Assembly: GCF_011762185.1 (NCBI RefSeq)
Contig: NZ_JAASQJ010000005.1
Span: 428,562-492,561 of the forward strand
Source: Dyadobacter arcticus
Lineage (GTDB): Bacteria > Bacteroidota > Bacteroidia > Cytophagales > Spirosomataceae
Direction of reading: 5' to 3'
DNA length: 64,000 bases
The notes beneath the pieces were generated by a model that saw nothing but the letters and a program-made list of their open reading frames with translations, ran no database searches and was not told the DNA's origin. Below, piece by piece: positions 9,076 through 16,650 of the stretch; the stretch's first letter is position 1; each line of letters starts with the position of its first letter. The position numbers and the translations under genes are program-made.

Positions 9076-9636
9076 CTAATTTAAACGAGGGTCAATTGGG
9101 TAATGGGCAATGGAGCGATATTCTCCCCCCATGTTTCGCAGGACTTCGCGCCAGAAGTTGCCGGGCGGTGTTGAGAACAGAAATTCTGAAGTTGTATTTG
9201 ATACGATCCAGGAATCCTGGTTAAGCTCGTCGTCCAATTGTCCACCGCCCCATCCTGAATATCCAATGAAGAAGCGTACATCTTCCTGGCGCAAAGTGTT
9301 GATGTTCAGCAATGTTTTGACTGCATTGAAATCTCCTCCCCAAAAAACATCCTTCATGATTTCTGCACCGCCGGAAACCAGATCTGGTCGACGGTGAATG
9401 AAATGTAGCGTATTTTTTTCTACCGGTCCGCCAAGGTGTAATGTAATGTCCTGATAGATTGTTTCTTCCAGCACATCCCCTAAAAACAATTCCGTGGTTT
9501 GGTTAAGCACGAAGCCGAAACTTCCCTGTTCGTTATGTTCGCACATCAGAATCACCCCTCTCTCAAAGTTAGGATCACCGAGAAACGGTTTGGCGATCAA
9601 CAAACTTCCTTTCGCAACATTCATGGCAGAAGACAT
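9076..9636 (-). CDS. YqgE/AlgH family protein (DUF179)
   Basis: Family of unknown biochemical role named after AlgH of Pseudomonas. Recognised by the N-terminal signature GSLLIAKPFLGDPNFERGVI, the following CEHNEQGSFGFVLNQ, then FFIGYSGWGGGQLDDELNQ and a tryptophan-rich C-terminus. Length of 186 residues is typical. Start at ATG 9636 (MSSAMNVAKG), although ATG 9624 is also possible. Confidence 0.93.
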   Translation of the reverse strand: MSSAMNVAKGSLLIAKPFLGDPNFERGVILMCEHNEQGSFGFVLNQTTELFLGDVLEETIYQDITLHLGGPVEKNTLHFIHRRPDLVSGGAEIMKDVFWGGDFNAVKTLLNINTLRQEDVRFFIGYSGWGGGQLDDELNQDSWIVSNTTSEFLFSTPPGNFWREVLRNMGGEYRSIAHYPIDPRLN

Positions 9637-9787
9637 AACCTCGCAGGTAAATTAATTCTCCCTAATATATTTATTTTTCGGTAACAATTAAACAGCGTTT
9701 GGCAAATGGATAATCGCTTTTTAAGTATTTTCCAGTCAGAGTAAAAATTAGTGTAACTATCGGTTAGTAAATAGAGTAAAACAAATT

Positions 9788-10312
9788 ATGGCACATATAA
9801 AATCTGTTAGGGGACATCATCCTGCGTATGATGAGAGTTGCTGGTTCGCTGAAAATGCAACGATTGTCGGGGATGTGGTGATGGGCGAAAACTGCACCGT
9901 ATGGTTCAATGCGGTGATCCGGGGCGATGTGAACTGCATTCGCATCGGGCATCATTCAAATGTTCAGGACGGCGCGGTGATCCATTGTACCTATCAGCGT
10001 TTCGCTACAACGATCGGCAATTACGTTTCGATCGCGCACAACGCCATTGTTCATGGCTGCACCATTGAAGACCGTGTGCTGATTGGTATGGGCGCTATTG
10101 TGATGGATGGAGCAGTTGTAGGTGAAGGTGCCATTGTTGCCGCAGGTGCAATTGTAACCCAGGGCACAAAAATTCCCCCAGGCACCATCTATGCCGGCAA
10201 CCCAGCTAAATATCTAAAAGATGTCTCCCCGGAATTAGATGCTGCAATTGACAGGACTGCTAATAACTATATTATTTATTCGGGATGGTTTCAGGAGGAA
10301 GATGAAGATTGA
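9788..10312 (+). CDS. Gamma-carbonic anhydrase family protein (left-handed beta helix)
   Basis: Hexapeptide-repeat protein of the YrdA/PaaY/gamma-carbonic anhydrase group, 174 residues. Hexapeptide turns run through residues about 20-145 (ENATIVGDVVMGENCTVWF). The three family metal-binding histidines are visible in AVIHCTYQ and SIAHNAIVHGC. Conserved RGDVNCIRIG also fits. Catalytic activity is unproven for most members. The gene stands alone, divergent from yqgE. Confidence 0.92.
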   Translation: MAHIKSVRGHHPAYDESCWFAENATIVGDVVMGENCTVWFNAVIRGDVNCIRIGHHSNVQDGAVIHCTYQRFATTIGNYVSIAHNAIVHGCTIEDRVLIGMGAIVMDGAVVGEGAIVAAGAIVTQGTKIPPGTIYAGNPAKYLKDVSPELDAAIDRTANNYIIYSGWFQEEDED

Positions 10313-10315
10313 TTT

Positions 10316-10432
10316 TCAAATGTCATTTTTAATAATTTTGAATCGGTCATTGTCGATTTGGTGTGCTAGAATGATATAAGCGATCAATCCGATAATTACC
10401 ATAATCAAATAACTATTTAAACTAGCGGGCAT
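10316..10432 (-). CDS. Short one-helix membrane peptide, possibly a truncated PLDc_N-like protein
   Basis: A 38-codon frame with one strong hydrophobic segment (YLIMVIIGLIAYIILAH) followed by a charged tail (QIDNDRFKIIKNDI). It resembles the first half of the small two-helix protein at 11065-11268 and lacks the second helix. It may be a truncated copy of the same family. Short length makes coding status uncertain. Confidence 0.35.
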   Translation of the reverse strand: MPASLNSYLIMVIIGLIAYIILAHQIDNDRFKIIKNDI

Positions 10433-10570
10433 TTTATATCCTGCCAAAATGTTTTAAATATCCCAGAAACATTGATAGACTAAATGCGCATATTTATATG
10501 TTATAGTCAAATGTAAGTCGGAAAATTACTATCAAAATAGTGGCAGTTTTTATTAAGTTTTTTATATTTA

Positions 10571-10777
10571 TTATATCAAATATCGTATTCTACGAAATAA
10601 ATAGACTCCCCAAATAATAGCAATTCCACAGAAAGGCAAGCATGACACAAATAATATCTTACTTATTTTCCGAGTATTTCAATCCACCTGTTCTAGTATA
10701 TAAAAGATTGTAGCACCTAACAACTAGATAAAAAATATAAAAATAACCAATGTGTTCTCTTCAATACCTAGGCCCAT
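10571..10777 (-). pseudogene. Decayed PLDc_N-like small membrane protein gene
   Basis: One continuous 69-codon frame from ATG 10777 to TAA 10571 is interrupted by two in-frame stops (TAG and TGA). The translated parts (MGLGIEENTLVIFIFFI, LLGATIFYILEQVD, KILFVSCLPFCGIAIIWGVY) reproduce the two-helix pattern with a conserved LP-x-x-G in the second helix, as in the intact genes at 11065-11268 (IPFLG) and 56287-56520 (VPVLG). The reading frame is kept from end to end, which argues for recent inactivation by point mutations. Confidence 0.6.
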
Positions 10778-10825
10778 TAACAGCAAAGTAACCTTAATTA
10801 TTCACCAAAGTTAATCAATCTAATA

Positions 10826-11015
10826 TTATGAAGGATTACTTCCTGGCGCTGATTCATAAATCCAAAGATCTATTGCCAGCCAAAAAGCTTCGCCCAGCAT
10901 GCATCCGAAATCTCGACCATTTTTGCGCCTGTTAAATCGATGTGTATATTCAATAATATAGGCTTGTAAATAGTTGACGGAATGTTGCATCTCTTAACCA
11001 TGCTTTAAACATCAT
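10826..11015 (-). pseudogene. C-terminal remnant of an IS1595-like transposase
   Basis: A 54-codon frame from ATG 10990 contains NYLQAYIIEYTHRFNRRKNG, which resembles the YLDEFxFRFNRR end of IS1595-family transposases. Just upstream, in another frame, lies FKAWLRD, resembling the family's KxWLRG motif that normally precedes this region, so a frameshift separates them. No DDE residues or terminal inverted repeats could be located. Family assignment is from memory of the motif. Confidence 0.45.
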
Positions 11016-11064
11016 TATTGCTCTATATATACACAGCCATGTTGAGTAAAAATAATGCACTATG

Positions 11065-11268
11065 TTATTTATGAGCAAAATATCTATTAATAACTTTCAT
11101 AAAAATGACAATTACCACTCCCAAAAATGGAATAAAAATAGAGATAAATATGTAAAATATTTTTATAACATCAGATGATTTCTTATCCCTAATTATAAAA
11201 AATATTATACTAAATACCATGGCAATCCAAATAAAAAATATCGAATAGATTTGATGATCTATTATCAT
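11065..11268 (-). CDS. Small two-helix membrane protein (PLDc_N-like), partner of the four-Cys lipoprotein
   Basis: A 67-residue protein with two hydrophobic segments (IYSIFFIWIAMVFSIIFFII and IFYIFISIFIPFLGVVIVIF) around a charged turn RDKKSSD, ending NRYFAHK. The topology, length and proline-glycine in helix 2 resemble the PLDc_N family (YxlE-like small membrane proteins). It starts 28 nt downstream of the lipoprotein gene at 11297-12058; the paralogous pair at 56287-57315 has the same order with a 37-nt gap. A role as membrane partner or immunity factor for the lipoprotein is inference. Confidence 0.65.
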   Translation of the reverse strand: MIIDHQIYSIFFIWIAMVFSIIFFIIRDKKSSDVIKIFYIFISIFIPFLGVVIVIFMKVINRYFAHK

Positions 11269-11296
11269 AACTTATTATTTGTTTTAAATTAAAAAA

Positions 11297-12058
11297 TTAT
11301 GCGTCATTGGATCCACAATAAAAAGTTGAAGTCGTTACACATCCAAAACCTCCCCAAACGCAACTAGTGGTTGTCCCTAAATACCAACAGAAATTTTGCT
11401 GTATATCATGCACAGATTCCGGTGAGTTTCTTATTGTTGACTCACGATGAATGGCTTCTTCTTGAGTAACTCCAAACCCTGTGGTATACCCATAATATAA
11501 CTTTTGAACTCTATTATTAACAATACTAGGTACAACCCTTTCTCCACCTCCAATTATCGCCTCTGCAAGTAAGCTGTAAAGTAAGATAAAATATGTTTTG
11601 TCCTCGGTTGATAATATCTTATAAGATTGATCTGTTATATCCACAGTTTTCGATAAATGCGTATATCTAATCATTTTATTAGATTCATTTACATATAAAC
11701 TAACTCCTTTTACGAAGCCATTTTTCATATTTATTATGTATTCTCTCTGGCCAGTCTTTAATATTTTAACGTCTGTATCCATTAGGTCAAATAGAACTGT
11801 ATTTACCTTAGTTGGCATAGCATTTATTTTGAATTCTTCATTTTTAGATGTTGTTTTAACCTTACTAAATGAATTTATACCAAATGAAGCTAAGGGAATA
11901 GATACATTTTCAGTATCATAAAGCAATCTAATTTCATTTTTAAAAAATTCATTACCTTCTTGCCTAGGATAATTTTCATAGTTTAAACCATCCTCATTAC
12001 AAGATAAGGTAATAAAAATTAGGAAAAAAACAAAAAATGATAGTATGCATTTTTTCAT
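11297..12058 (-). CDS. Lipoprotein with a C-terminal four-cysteine module
   Basis: Start at ATG 12058 gives a clean lipoprotein signal (MKKCILSFFVFFLIFITLSC) with the lipid-modified Cys at the end of the lipobox; an upstream ATG at 12082 is less likely. The mature part has a beta-rich region, a helix YFILLYSLLAEA, and a C-terminal module with cysteines spaced C-x8-C-x6-C-x7-C (CWYLGTTTSC, CVWGGFGC, CVTTSTFYC) ending GSNDA. Exactly the same spacing occurs in the broken paralogue at 56558-57315. A small two-helix membrane protein gene follows. No known family recognised; the module may form two disulfides outside the cell. Confidence 0.7.
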   Translation of the reverse strand: MKKCILSFFVFFLIFITLSCNEDGLNYENYPRQEGNEFFKNEIRLLYDTENVSIPLASFGINSFSKVKTTSKNEEFKINAMPTKVNTVLFDLMDTDVKILKTGQREYIINMKNGFVKGVSLYVNESNKMIRYTHLSKTVDITDQSYKILSTEDKTYFILLYSLLAEAIIGGGERVVPSIVNNRVQKLYYGYTTGFGVTQEEAIHRESTIRNSPESVHDIQQNFCWYLGTTTSCVWGGFGCVTTSTFYCGSNDA

Positions 12059-12198
12059 GGATACGAGGATAAAAGGTTTCATATGTGAAAATTAAACGTT
12101 ACAAAATTGAAAAAAACACTTAATTAATAATATTGAATTAGGCTACTGATGAATAACCATCTTATACATAAACGGTGGCTTAGCAACCATTCGGATCA

Positions 12199-12363
12199 TT
12201 AGATTTTGGAACATTCCACTTGTAGAGATACATCAACTGTTCTGCTGTCAAACAAGATTTTGGCTAAATCAGGAGACAAAACGGATTACTCGTGCAGATC
12301 GCAGGAAATAAGCAAACACAACGATAAGATGCCACAAACCGTCCAACTAGGTAGATATTTCAT
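12199..12363 (-). pseudogene. Decayed small lipoprotein gene
   Basis: ATG 12363 opens a frame encoding a lipoprotein-type signal (YLPSWTVCGILSLCLLISC) followed by DLHE, then an in-frame TAA, after which the same frame continues for 28 more codons (SVLSPDLAKILFD ... VECSKI) to the next TAA at 12199. The signal sequence is convincing but the gene is too short and interrupted to name. The rest of 12083-12706 holds no other gene I can support. Confidence 0.35.
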
Positions 12364-12706
12364 TCGACTTATGATTAAGATTAAACTACCTCACAAATGA
12401 AATAAACTATTTCACAGATCCTTTTGCGAAAACCGCAACTTTGAGAAAATTTAGAAAAATAGTTTAATTCATTATGCCACAGCTTGTTACAAAAAAATTT
12501 CCGTGATGAATTTGAGCTTTCAATTTTATTTGTAAATTGCCAGCAGATTTTTTGGGCAAGCAATAGTTTTCTCACTCAGCATTCCTTCAATAACAAGTCA
12601 AAGAAATTGTAATAACTACATGAATTCGGCGTGTAGTTAATTGCACTTACCCGAGTGTTTAACTTTTATAAGAATTATCAATTAATCTAGCCTCTTTCAA
12701 CACACT

Positions 12707-12955
12707 ATGAACAATTTCGGGAGAAATTTCAGGAAGCTAAGGCTGGCTTCTAATATGACACAAGAATCACTCGCAGAAGCACTTGAATTGTCGACTTCTG
12801 TCATTAATAGAATCGAGAATAATAAAAGGAAGATGGATGTTGACTTAGTTTATAAATTGTCAACGGCTCTGGAAATGGACATATCACAGGTTATTGCCGA
12901 ACTTTTTAACGGAAAAAATACGGAAAATTCTAGCTCATTTCCTTCCGGGCATTGA
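12707..12955 (+). CDS. XRE-family helix-turn-helix regulator
   Basis: An 82-residue Cro/CI-type DNA-binding protein: NFRKLRLASNMTQESLAEAL forms the first helices and LSTSVINRIENNKRKMDVDL the recognition helix and following turn, then a LYKLSTALEMDISQVI-like last helix. There is no ligand or catalytic domain. Its 3' end overlaps the end of the convergent dedA-type gene by 26 nt. It lies beside the lipoprotein island, and a fragment of another XRE protein lies beside the second island (57811-57963), so a link with these cassettes is possible. Confidence 0.85.
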   Translation: MNNFGRNFRKLRLASNMTQESLAEALELSTSVINRIENNKRKMDVDLVYKLSTALEMDISQVIAELFNGKNTENSSSFPSGH

Positions 12956-13559
12956 GGTAACCCTTGACAACCGTGAAAGTCGTAATCGCGAGAAAGAATA
13001 ATATAATGTATTGGACATAATCCACGATCCACGGAAATCGCTCACCGAACAGATATCCCCCACCGGTTAATGCACCGATCCAGATTGCGCCGCCAACTAC
13101 ATTATTGATAAGGAAAGAAGGGAAGGTCATTTTAACCAACCCTGCTAAAATGGGAGCAAATGTGCGAACGATAGGAAGAAAACGACTGATTATCAATGTT
13201 CTGCTTCCGTATTTCTCAAAATATTTGCGGGTCGTGTCAATATGTTTCTTTTTGAAGAAGAATGAATCAGGCCGGTTTTCGAACATTCCGCCAAAATAGC
13301 GGCCAAAAATATAACCCACTAGTGAACCTAATACCGCGGCCGTGAACATGCATAATAAAAGGATTACAATTGGAACATCCAGCGTGCCAGTTCCGCAAAA
13401 CACCCCCGCAAGAAATACCAGGTAATCCCCCGGCAGAAAAAAAGCAAAAAAGAGGCCGTTTTCAGCAAAAACAATAAATGTTATCACCAGCAGTCCGCCT
13501 GTGCGAATGATTTCTTCGGAATTAAGAATGTATTGGAAAAACTCTACAATTGAATCCAT
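12930..13559 (-). CDS. DedA family membrane protein
   Basis: Polytopic inner-membrane protein of the DedA/VTT family; members act in lipid scrambling and membrane homeostasis. The family core is visible as FVIVFAENGLFFAFFLPGD-like (VFAENGLFFAFFLPGDYLVF), GSLVGYIFGRYFG, and the amphipathic SRFLPIVRTFAPILAG with the conserved arginine. Start set at ATG 13559 (MDSIVEFFQ); the upstream ATG at 13592 adds a polar leader that is not typical. Confidence 0.9.
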   Translation of the reverse strand: MDSIVEFFQYILNSEEIIRTGGLLVITFIVFAENGLFFAFFLPGDYLVFLAGVFCGTGTLDVPIVILLLCMFTAAVLGSLVGYIFGRYFGGMFENRPDSFFFKKKHIDTTRKYFEKYGSRTLIISRFLPIVRTFAPILAGLVKMTFPSFLINNVVGGAIWIGALTGGGYLFGERFPWIVDYVQYIILFFLAITTFTVVKGYLNARKEMS

Positions 13560-13601
13560 GGCGTTATTCGAAAGCTGATGACGATAGGTCACTTCTCAAA
13601 A

Positions 13602-15494
13602 TTATGCATTTTCCGACAGTTCGAGCCAACGCATTTCCTTGTCTGCCTGACTTTCCGTTATTTCTTCTATCTGCTTTGACCACTTCACAAGCTCATCATG
13701 CGACCCGCCTTTATGTAAAGTTTCAGCCAAAACCACTTTTTTCTTCTCCATATCCGCGATCTCTTTCTCCAATTGCTCCATTTCCTTCTGTTCTTTGTAG
13801 CTAAGCTTGCGTTTCGGTTGAGCCACTATTGTCACCACTTCCTTCGGCGGTGCCACTGTTTCTATAATCGCGGTTTTATTGCCATTTGCCTGAGATAAGT
13901 TCTTCTTTTCAGCTTCCTGCTCATCCTGATAATCGCGCAATTCGGTATAATTCCCTGGAAAATCGCTGATTCTACCCTCTCCCTCAAAAACAAATATATG
14001 TTGAACCAAGCGGTCCAGGAAGTACCTGTCGTGGGATACAATAACCAGGCAGCCGGGAAAATTCAAAAGAAATTCTTCTAGGACATTCAAACTGGCAATG
14101 TCCAGATCATTGGTTGGCTCATCGAGGATTAGAAAGTTGGGTTGCTTGATCAGGATGAGCAGTAATTGCAGCCTGCGTTTCTCACCGCCACTGAGTTTTG
14201 AAATGAAGTCATACTGTTTGGAAGGAGAAAACAAAAAAGCCTGAAGCAAATAACCAACGGTAACTGTTTCGCCAGTACCCAGCTGAACCACTTCGGCAAC
14301 GTCTTTGACAATGTCAATCACTCTCTGGCTTTCATTAAAAACCAAGTCAGATTGGCGGTAATAGCCAAATTGGACAGTTTCCCCTTTTAAGATTTCTCCC
14401 TTGTCAGGGAGCAATTCTCCGGTGATCATGTTAAGCAATGTGGATTTACCCATCCCATTTTGGCCTACTATACCAATCCTGTCGCCTTTTCTGAATGTAT
14501 ATTCAAAATTTTTGATCAATTCACGCTCCCCAAAGCCTTTGCTCACATCGTTCAATTCAATGATCTTGCTCCCGAGCCTTGAAGTCCGTACATTCAGCTC
14601 CATTTGGGTATCTAACTTCTTCTGACTGGCTTTTTCTTTCAATTCTTCAAAAGCGTCCACCCTGTACTTGGCTTTGGTTCCGCGCGCTTTGGGTTGTCTA
14701 CGGATCCAATCCAATTCTTTTCTCATCAGGTTTCGCGCCTTGTCAATTCCAGCCGCCTCCATTTCTTCCCGTTCCGCCTTTTTTTCAAGAAAATACGTGT
14801 AGTTGCCTTTATAGGCGTAAGCCGAACCATGTGACAGTTCCAGCATTTGATTACAAACTGTATCCAGGAAATACCGATCGTGGGTAACTACCAAAATAGT
14901 TGTGTTGGAAGTATTCAGGTAATTTTCAAGCCATTCAACGGTTTCCAGGTCCAAGTGGTTAGTTGGTTCATCCAGAATTAATAAATCCGGATCTTCCAGC
15001 AACACTTTTGCCATTGCAACCCGTTTACGCTGGCCGCCAGACAACGTCCCGAATAAGTTGTCGGTATGGTGAATTCCAAGCCTGCCGAGAATTTCTTTGG
15101 TCTTGTATTCGAAATCCCAGGCATTGAACTTATCCATATCTTCCATCACTTCCGCCAGTTCGTCATGGTTATCGGTTTCTATAGCGTGTTCATATCGCTT
15201 GACCACCTGCGCAACCGGATTATTGGAGGAGAATATCACTTCTAAAACAGGTAGGTTTTCATCAAATGAGGGACTTTGGTCAAGGTAACCCACCCGAATG
15301 TCCTTACGAATGCTTACTTCACCTTCATCCGCCGGAATTTTACCGGTCAATATATTTAGGAATGTGGTCTTGCCTGTTCCATTGGTACCGATCAATGCTA
15401 CTTTGTCACCCCGGCTAATTCCAAAATTGATGTTCTTGAAAAGCCATTGATCGCCAAATGACTTTGCTATATTTTCTGCTGAAAGATAATTCAT
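13602..15494 (-). CDS. ABC-F family ATPase (Uup-like)
   Basis: Soluble protein with two ABC ATPase domains and no membrane segments, as in translation-linked ABC-F proteins. First domain: Walker A GTNGTGKTT, signature LSGGQRKR, Walker B LLILDEPTNHLD. Linker of basic helices (residues about 235-310). Second domain: GQNGMGKST, LSGGEKRR, FLILDEPTNDLD. The C-terminal 100 residues are charged and coiled-coil-like (KEQKEMEQLEKEIADMEKKK), which is the layout of Uup (630 residues). A TAACTTTG promoter box precedes the gene. Confidence 0.93.
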   Translation of the reverse strand: MNYLSAENIAKSFGDQWLFKNINFGISRGDKVALIGTNGTGKTTFLNILTGKIPADEGEVSIRKDIRVGYLDQSPSFDENLPVLEVIFSSNNPVAQVVKRYEHAIETDNHDELAEVMEDMDKFNAWDFEYKTKEILGRLGIHHTDNLFGTLSGGQRKRVAMAKVLLEDPDLLILDEPTNHLDLETVEWLENYLNTSNTTILVVTHDRYFLDTVCNQMLELSHGSAYAYKGNYTYFLEKKAEREEMEAAGIDKARNLMRKELDWIRRQPKARGTKAKYRVDAFEELKEKASQKKLDTQMELNVRTSRLGSKIIELNDVSKGFGERELIKNFEYTFRKGDRIGIVGQNGMGKSTLLNMITGELLPDKGEILKGETVQFGYYRQSDLVFNESQRVIDIVKDVAEVVQLGTGETVTVGYLLQAFLFSPSKQYDFISKLSGGEKRRLQLLLILIKQPNFLILDEPTNDLDIASLNVLEEFLLNFPGCLVIVSHDRYFLDRLVQHIFVFEGEGRISDFPGNYTELRDYQDEQEAEKKNLSQANGNKTAIIETVAPPKEVVTIVAQPKRKLSYKEQKEMEQLEKEIADMEKKKVVLAETLHKGGSHDELVKWSKQIEEITESQADKEMRWLELSENA

Positions 15495-15520
15495 GTTTTA
15501 GAGTAAAATTCCAATGTTTG

Positions 15521-15549
15521 CAAAGTTAGGACAGATATCAAACAACAAA
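15521..15549 (-). promoter_or_regulatory. Bacteroidota-type promoter for the ABC-F gene
   Basis: Minus-strand TTTG, a 17-bp spacer and TAACTTTG (15521-15528) fit the -33/-7 pattern of the primary sigma factor of this phylum; the start codon is 27 bp downstream. Confidence 0.5.
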
Positions 15550-15634
15550 GAAAAAATTCGTTTTCGTAGGGTAAATAGGCTAATATTACCACTTATATTT
15601 AGTCTGATAGTTCCATAGAACACATTTTATTCTC

Positions 15635-16621
15635 ATGTCCAAGAAATTTCTTTTCCTTATCTCAACCGTTTTTCTTTGCTTTAATTCAATAGCCCAGGAC
15701 AGTAATTTCAAGAACTACACGCAGAAAATTGGAGGCAGTCCGCAACTTTATGATATGGTTGCCATTCCCGGAGGCGAATTTATGATGGGAAGTCCTGCCA
15801 GTGAGAAAGGTCGCAAGGCCGATGAAGGGCCACAACATAAGGTGAAAATTGAGCCGTTCTGGATGGGTAAGCATGAAGTGATTTGGGATATATATGATTT
15901 ATATGCATTTAAAAATATGGAAAAGGAAATGGCCGCGAGGCATCCCGATCCGGATAAAAGCGTCCAAAAAACAGATGCAAGTACCCGCCCGAGTCCGCCT
16001 TACGTAGACATGTCTTTCGGCATGGGCCGCCAGGGATACCCAGCCATTAACATGACTCAATATGCTGCTATTCATTTCTGTAAATGGCTTTATGAGAAAA
16101 CAGGCATTTTTTATCGACTGCCAACCGAAGCTGAATGGGAATATGCCTGCCGTGCCGGGTCAAAAACAGCGTATTCGTTTGGAAATGATGAGACTAAAAT
16201 TGATGAATTTGCCTGGTACCGTAAGAATAGCGACGCTGCTTATAAAAAAATAGGCACCAAAAAACCAAATGCATGGGGTTTGCACGATATGCATGGTAAT
16301 GTGATGGAATGGACATTAGACCAATACATCCCCGATTATTATGCAAAACAACCCGTCGGCCAAGCTTATGCACCGGTCACCGAATTGTATCCGACATCCG
16401 TTCGTGGAGGGTCATGGGATGATGAACCTGTTGATTTGCGCAGTGCAGGACGTGTGGCATCAAAAGCAGAATGGAAAGTGCTTGACCCGCAACTGCCGAA
16501 AAGTGAATGGTGGATGACAAGTGCTTCGTTCGTTGGTTTCAGGGTGGTGAGGCCAGTGAAAGTCCCTTCTGCTGAGGAAATCAAAGCATATTACAGTCCA
16601 AAGTTGATTGAAGATTATTGA
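15635..16621 (+). CDS. Secreted SUMF1/formylglycine-generating-enzyme-fold protein
   Basis: Signal peptide (FLFLISTVFLCFNSIAQ) followed by an FGE-sulfatase domain. Motifs: PGGEFMMGSPASEKGRKADE, RLPTEAEWEYACRAG, NAWGLHDMHGNVMEWTLDQY, VRGGSWDDEP and GFRVVRP. The C-terminal region lacks the paired cysteines that bind copper in true formylglycine-generating enzymes, so a catalytic sulfatase-activating role is doubtful; many Bacteroidota paralogues have other roles. It is 29 bp upstream of a Tat-exported Gfo/Idh/MocA protein and the two may be cotranscribed. Confidence 0.88.
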   Translation: MSKKFLFLISTVFLCFNSIAQDSNFKNYTQKIGGSPQLYDMVAIPGGEFMMGSPASEKGRKADEGPQHKVKIEPFWMGKHEVIWDIYDLYAFKNMEKEMAARHPDPDKSVQKTDASTRPSPPYVDMSFGMGRQGYPAINMTQYAAIHFCKWLYEKTGIFYRLPTEAEWEYACRAGSKTAYSFGNDETKIDEFAWYRKNSDAAYKKIGTKKPNAWGLHDMHGNVMEWTLDQYIPDYYAKQPVGQAYAPVTELYPTSVRGGSWDDEPVDLRSAGRVASKAEWKVLDPQLPKSEWWMTSASFVGFRVVRPVKVPSAEEIKAYYSPKLIEDY

Positions 16622-16650
16622 TCATATATAAACTCTTAACGAATAAGATA

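Noticed and set aside
12206..12575. Short frames on both strands before the XRE gene
   Set aside because: No signal, domain or promoter support, apart from the interrupted lipoprotein signal reported separately.
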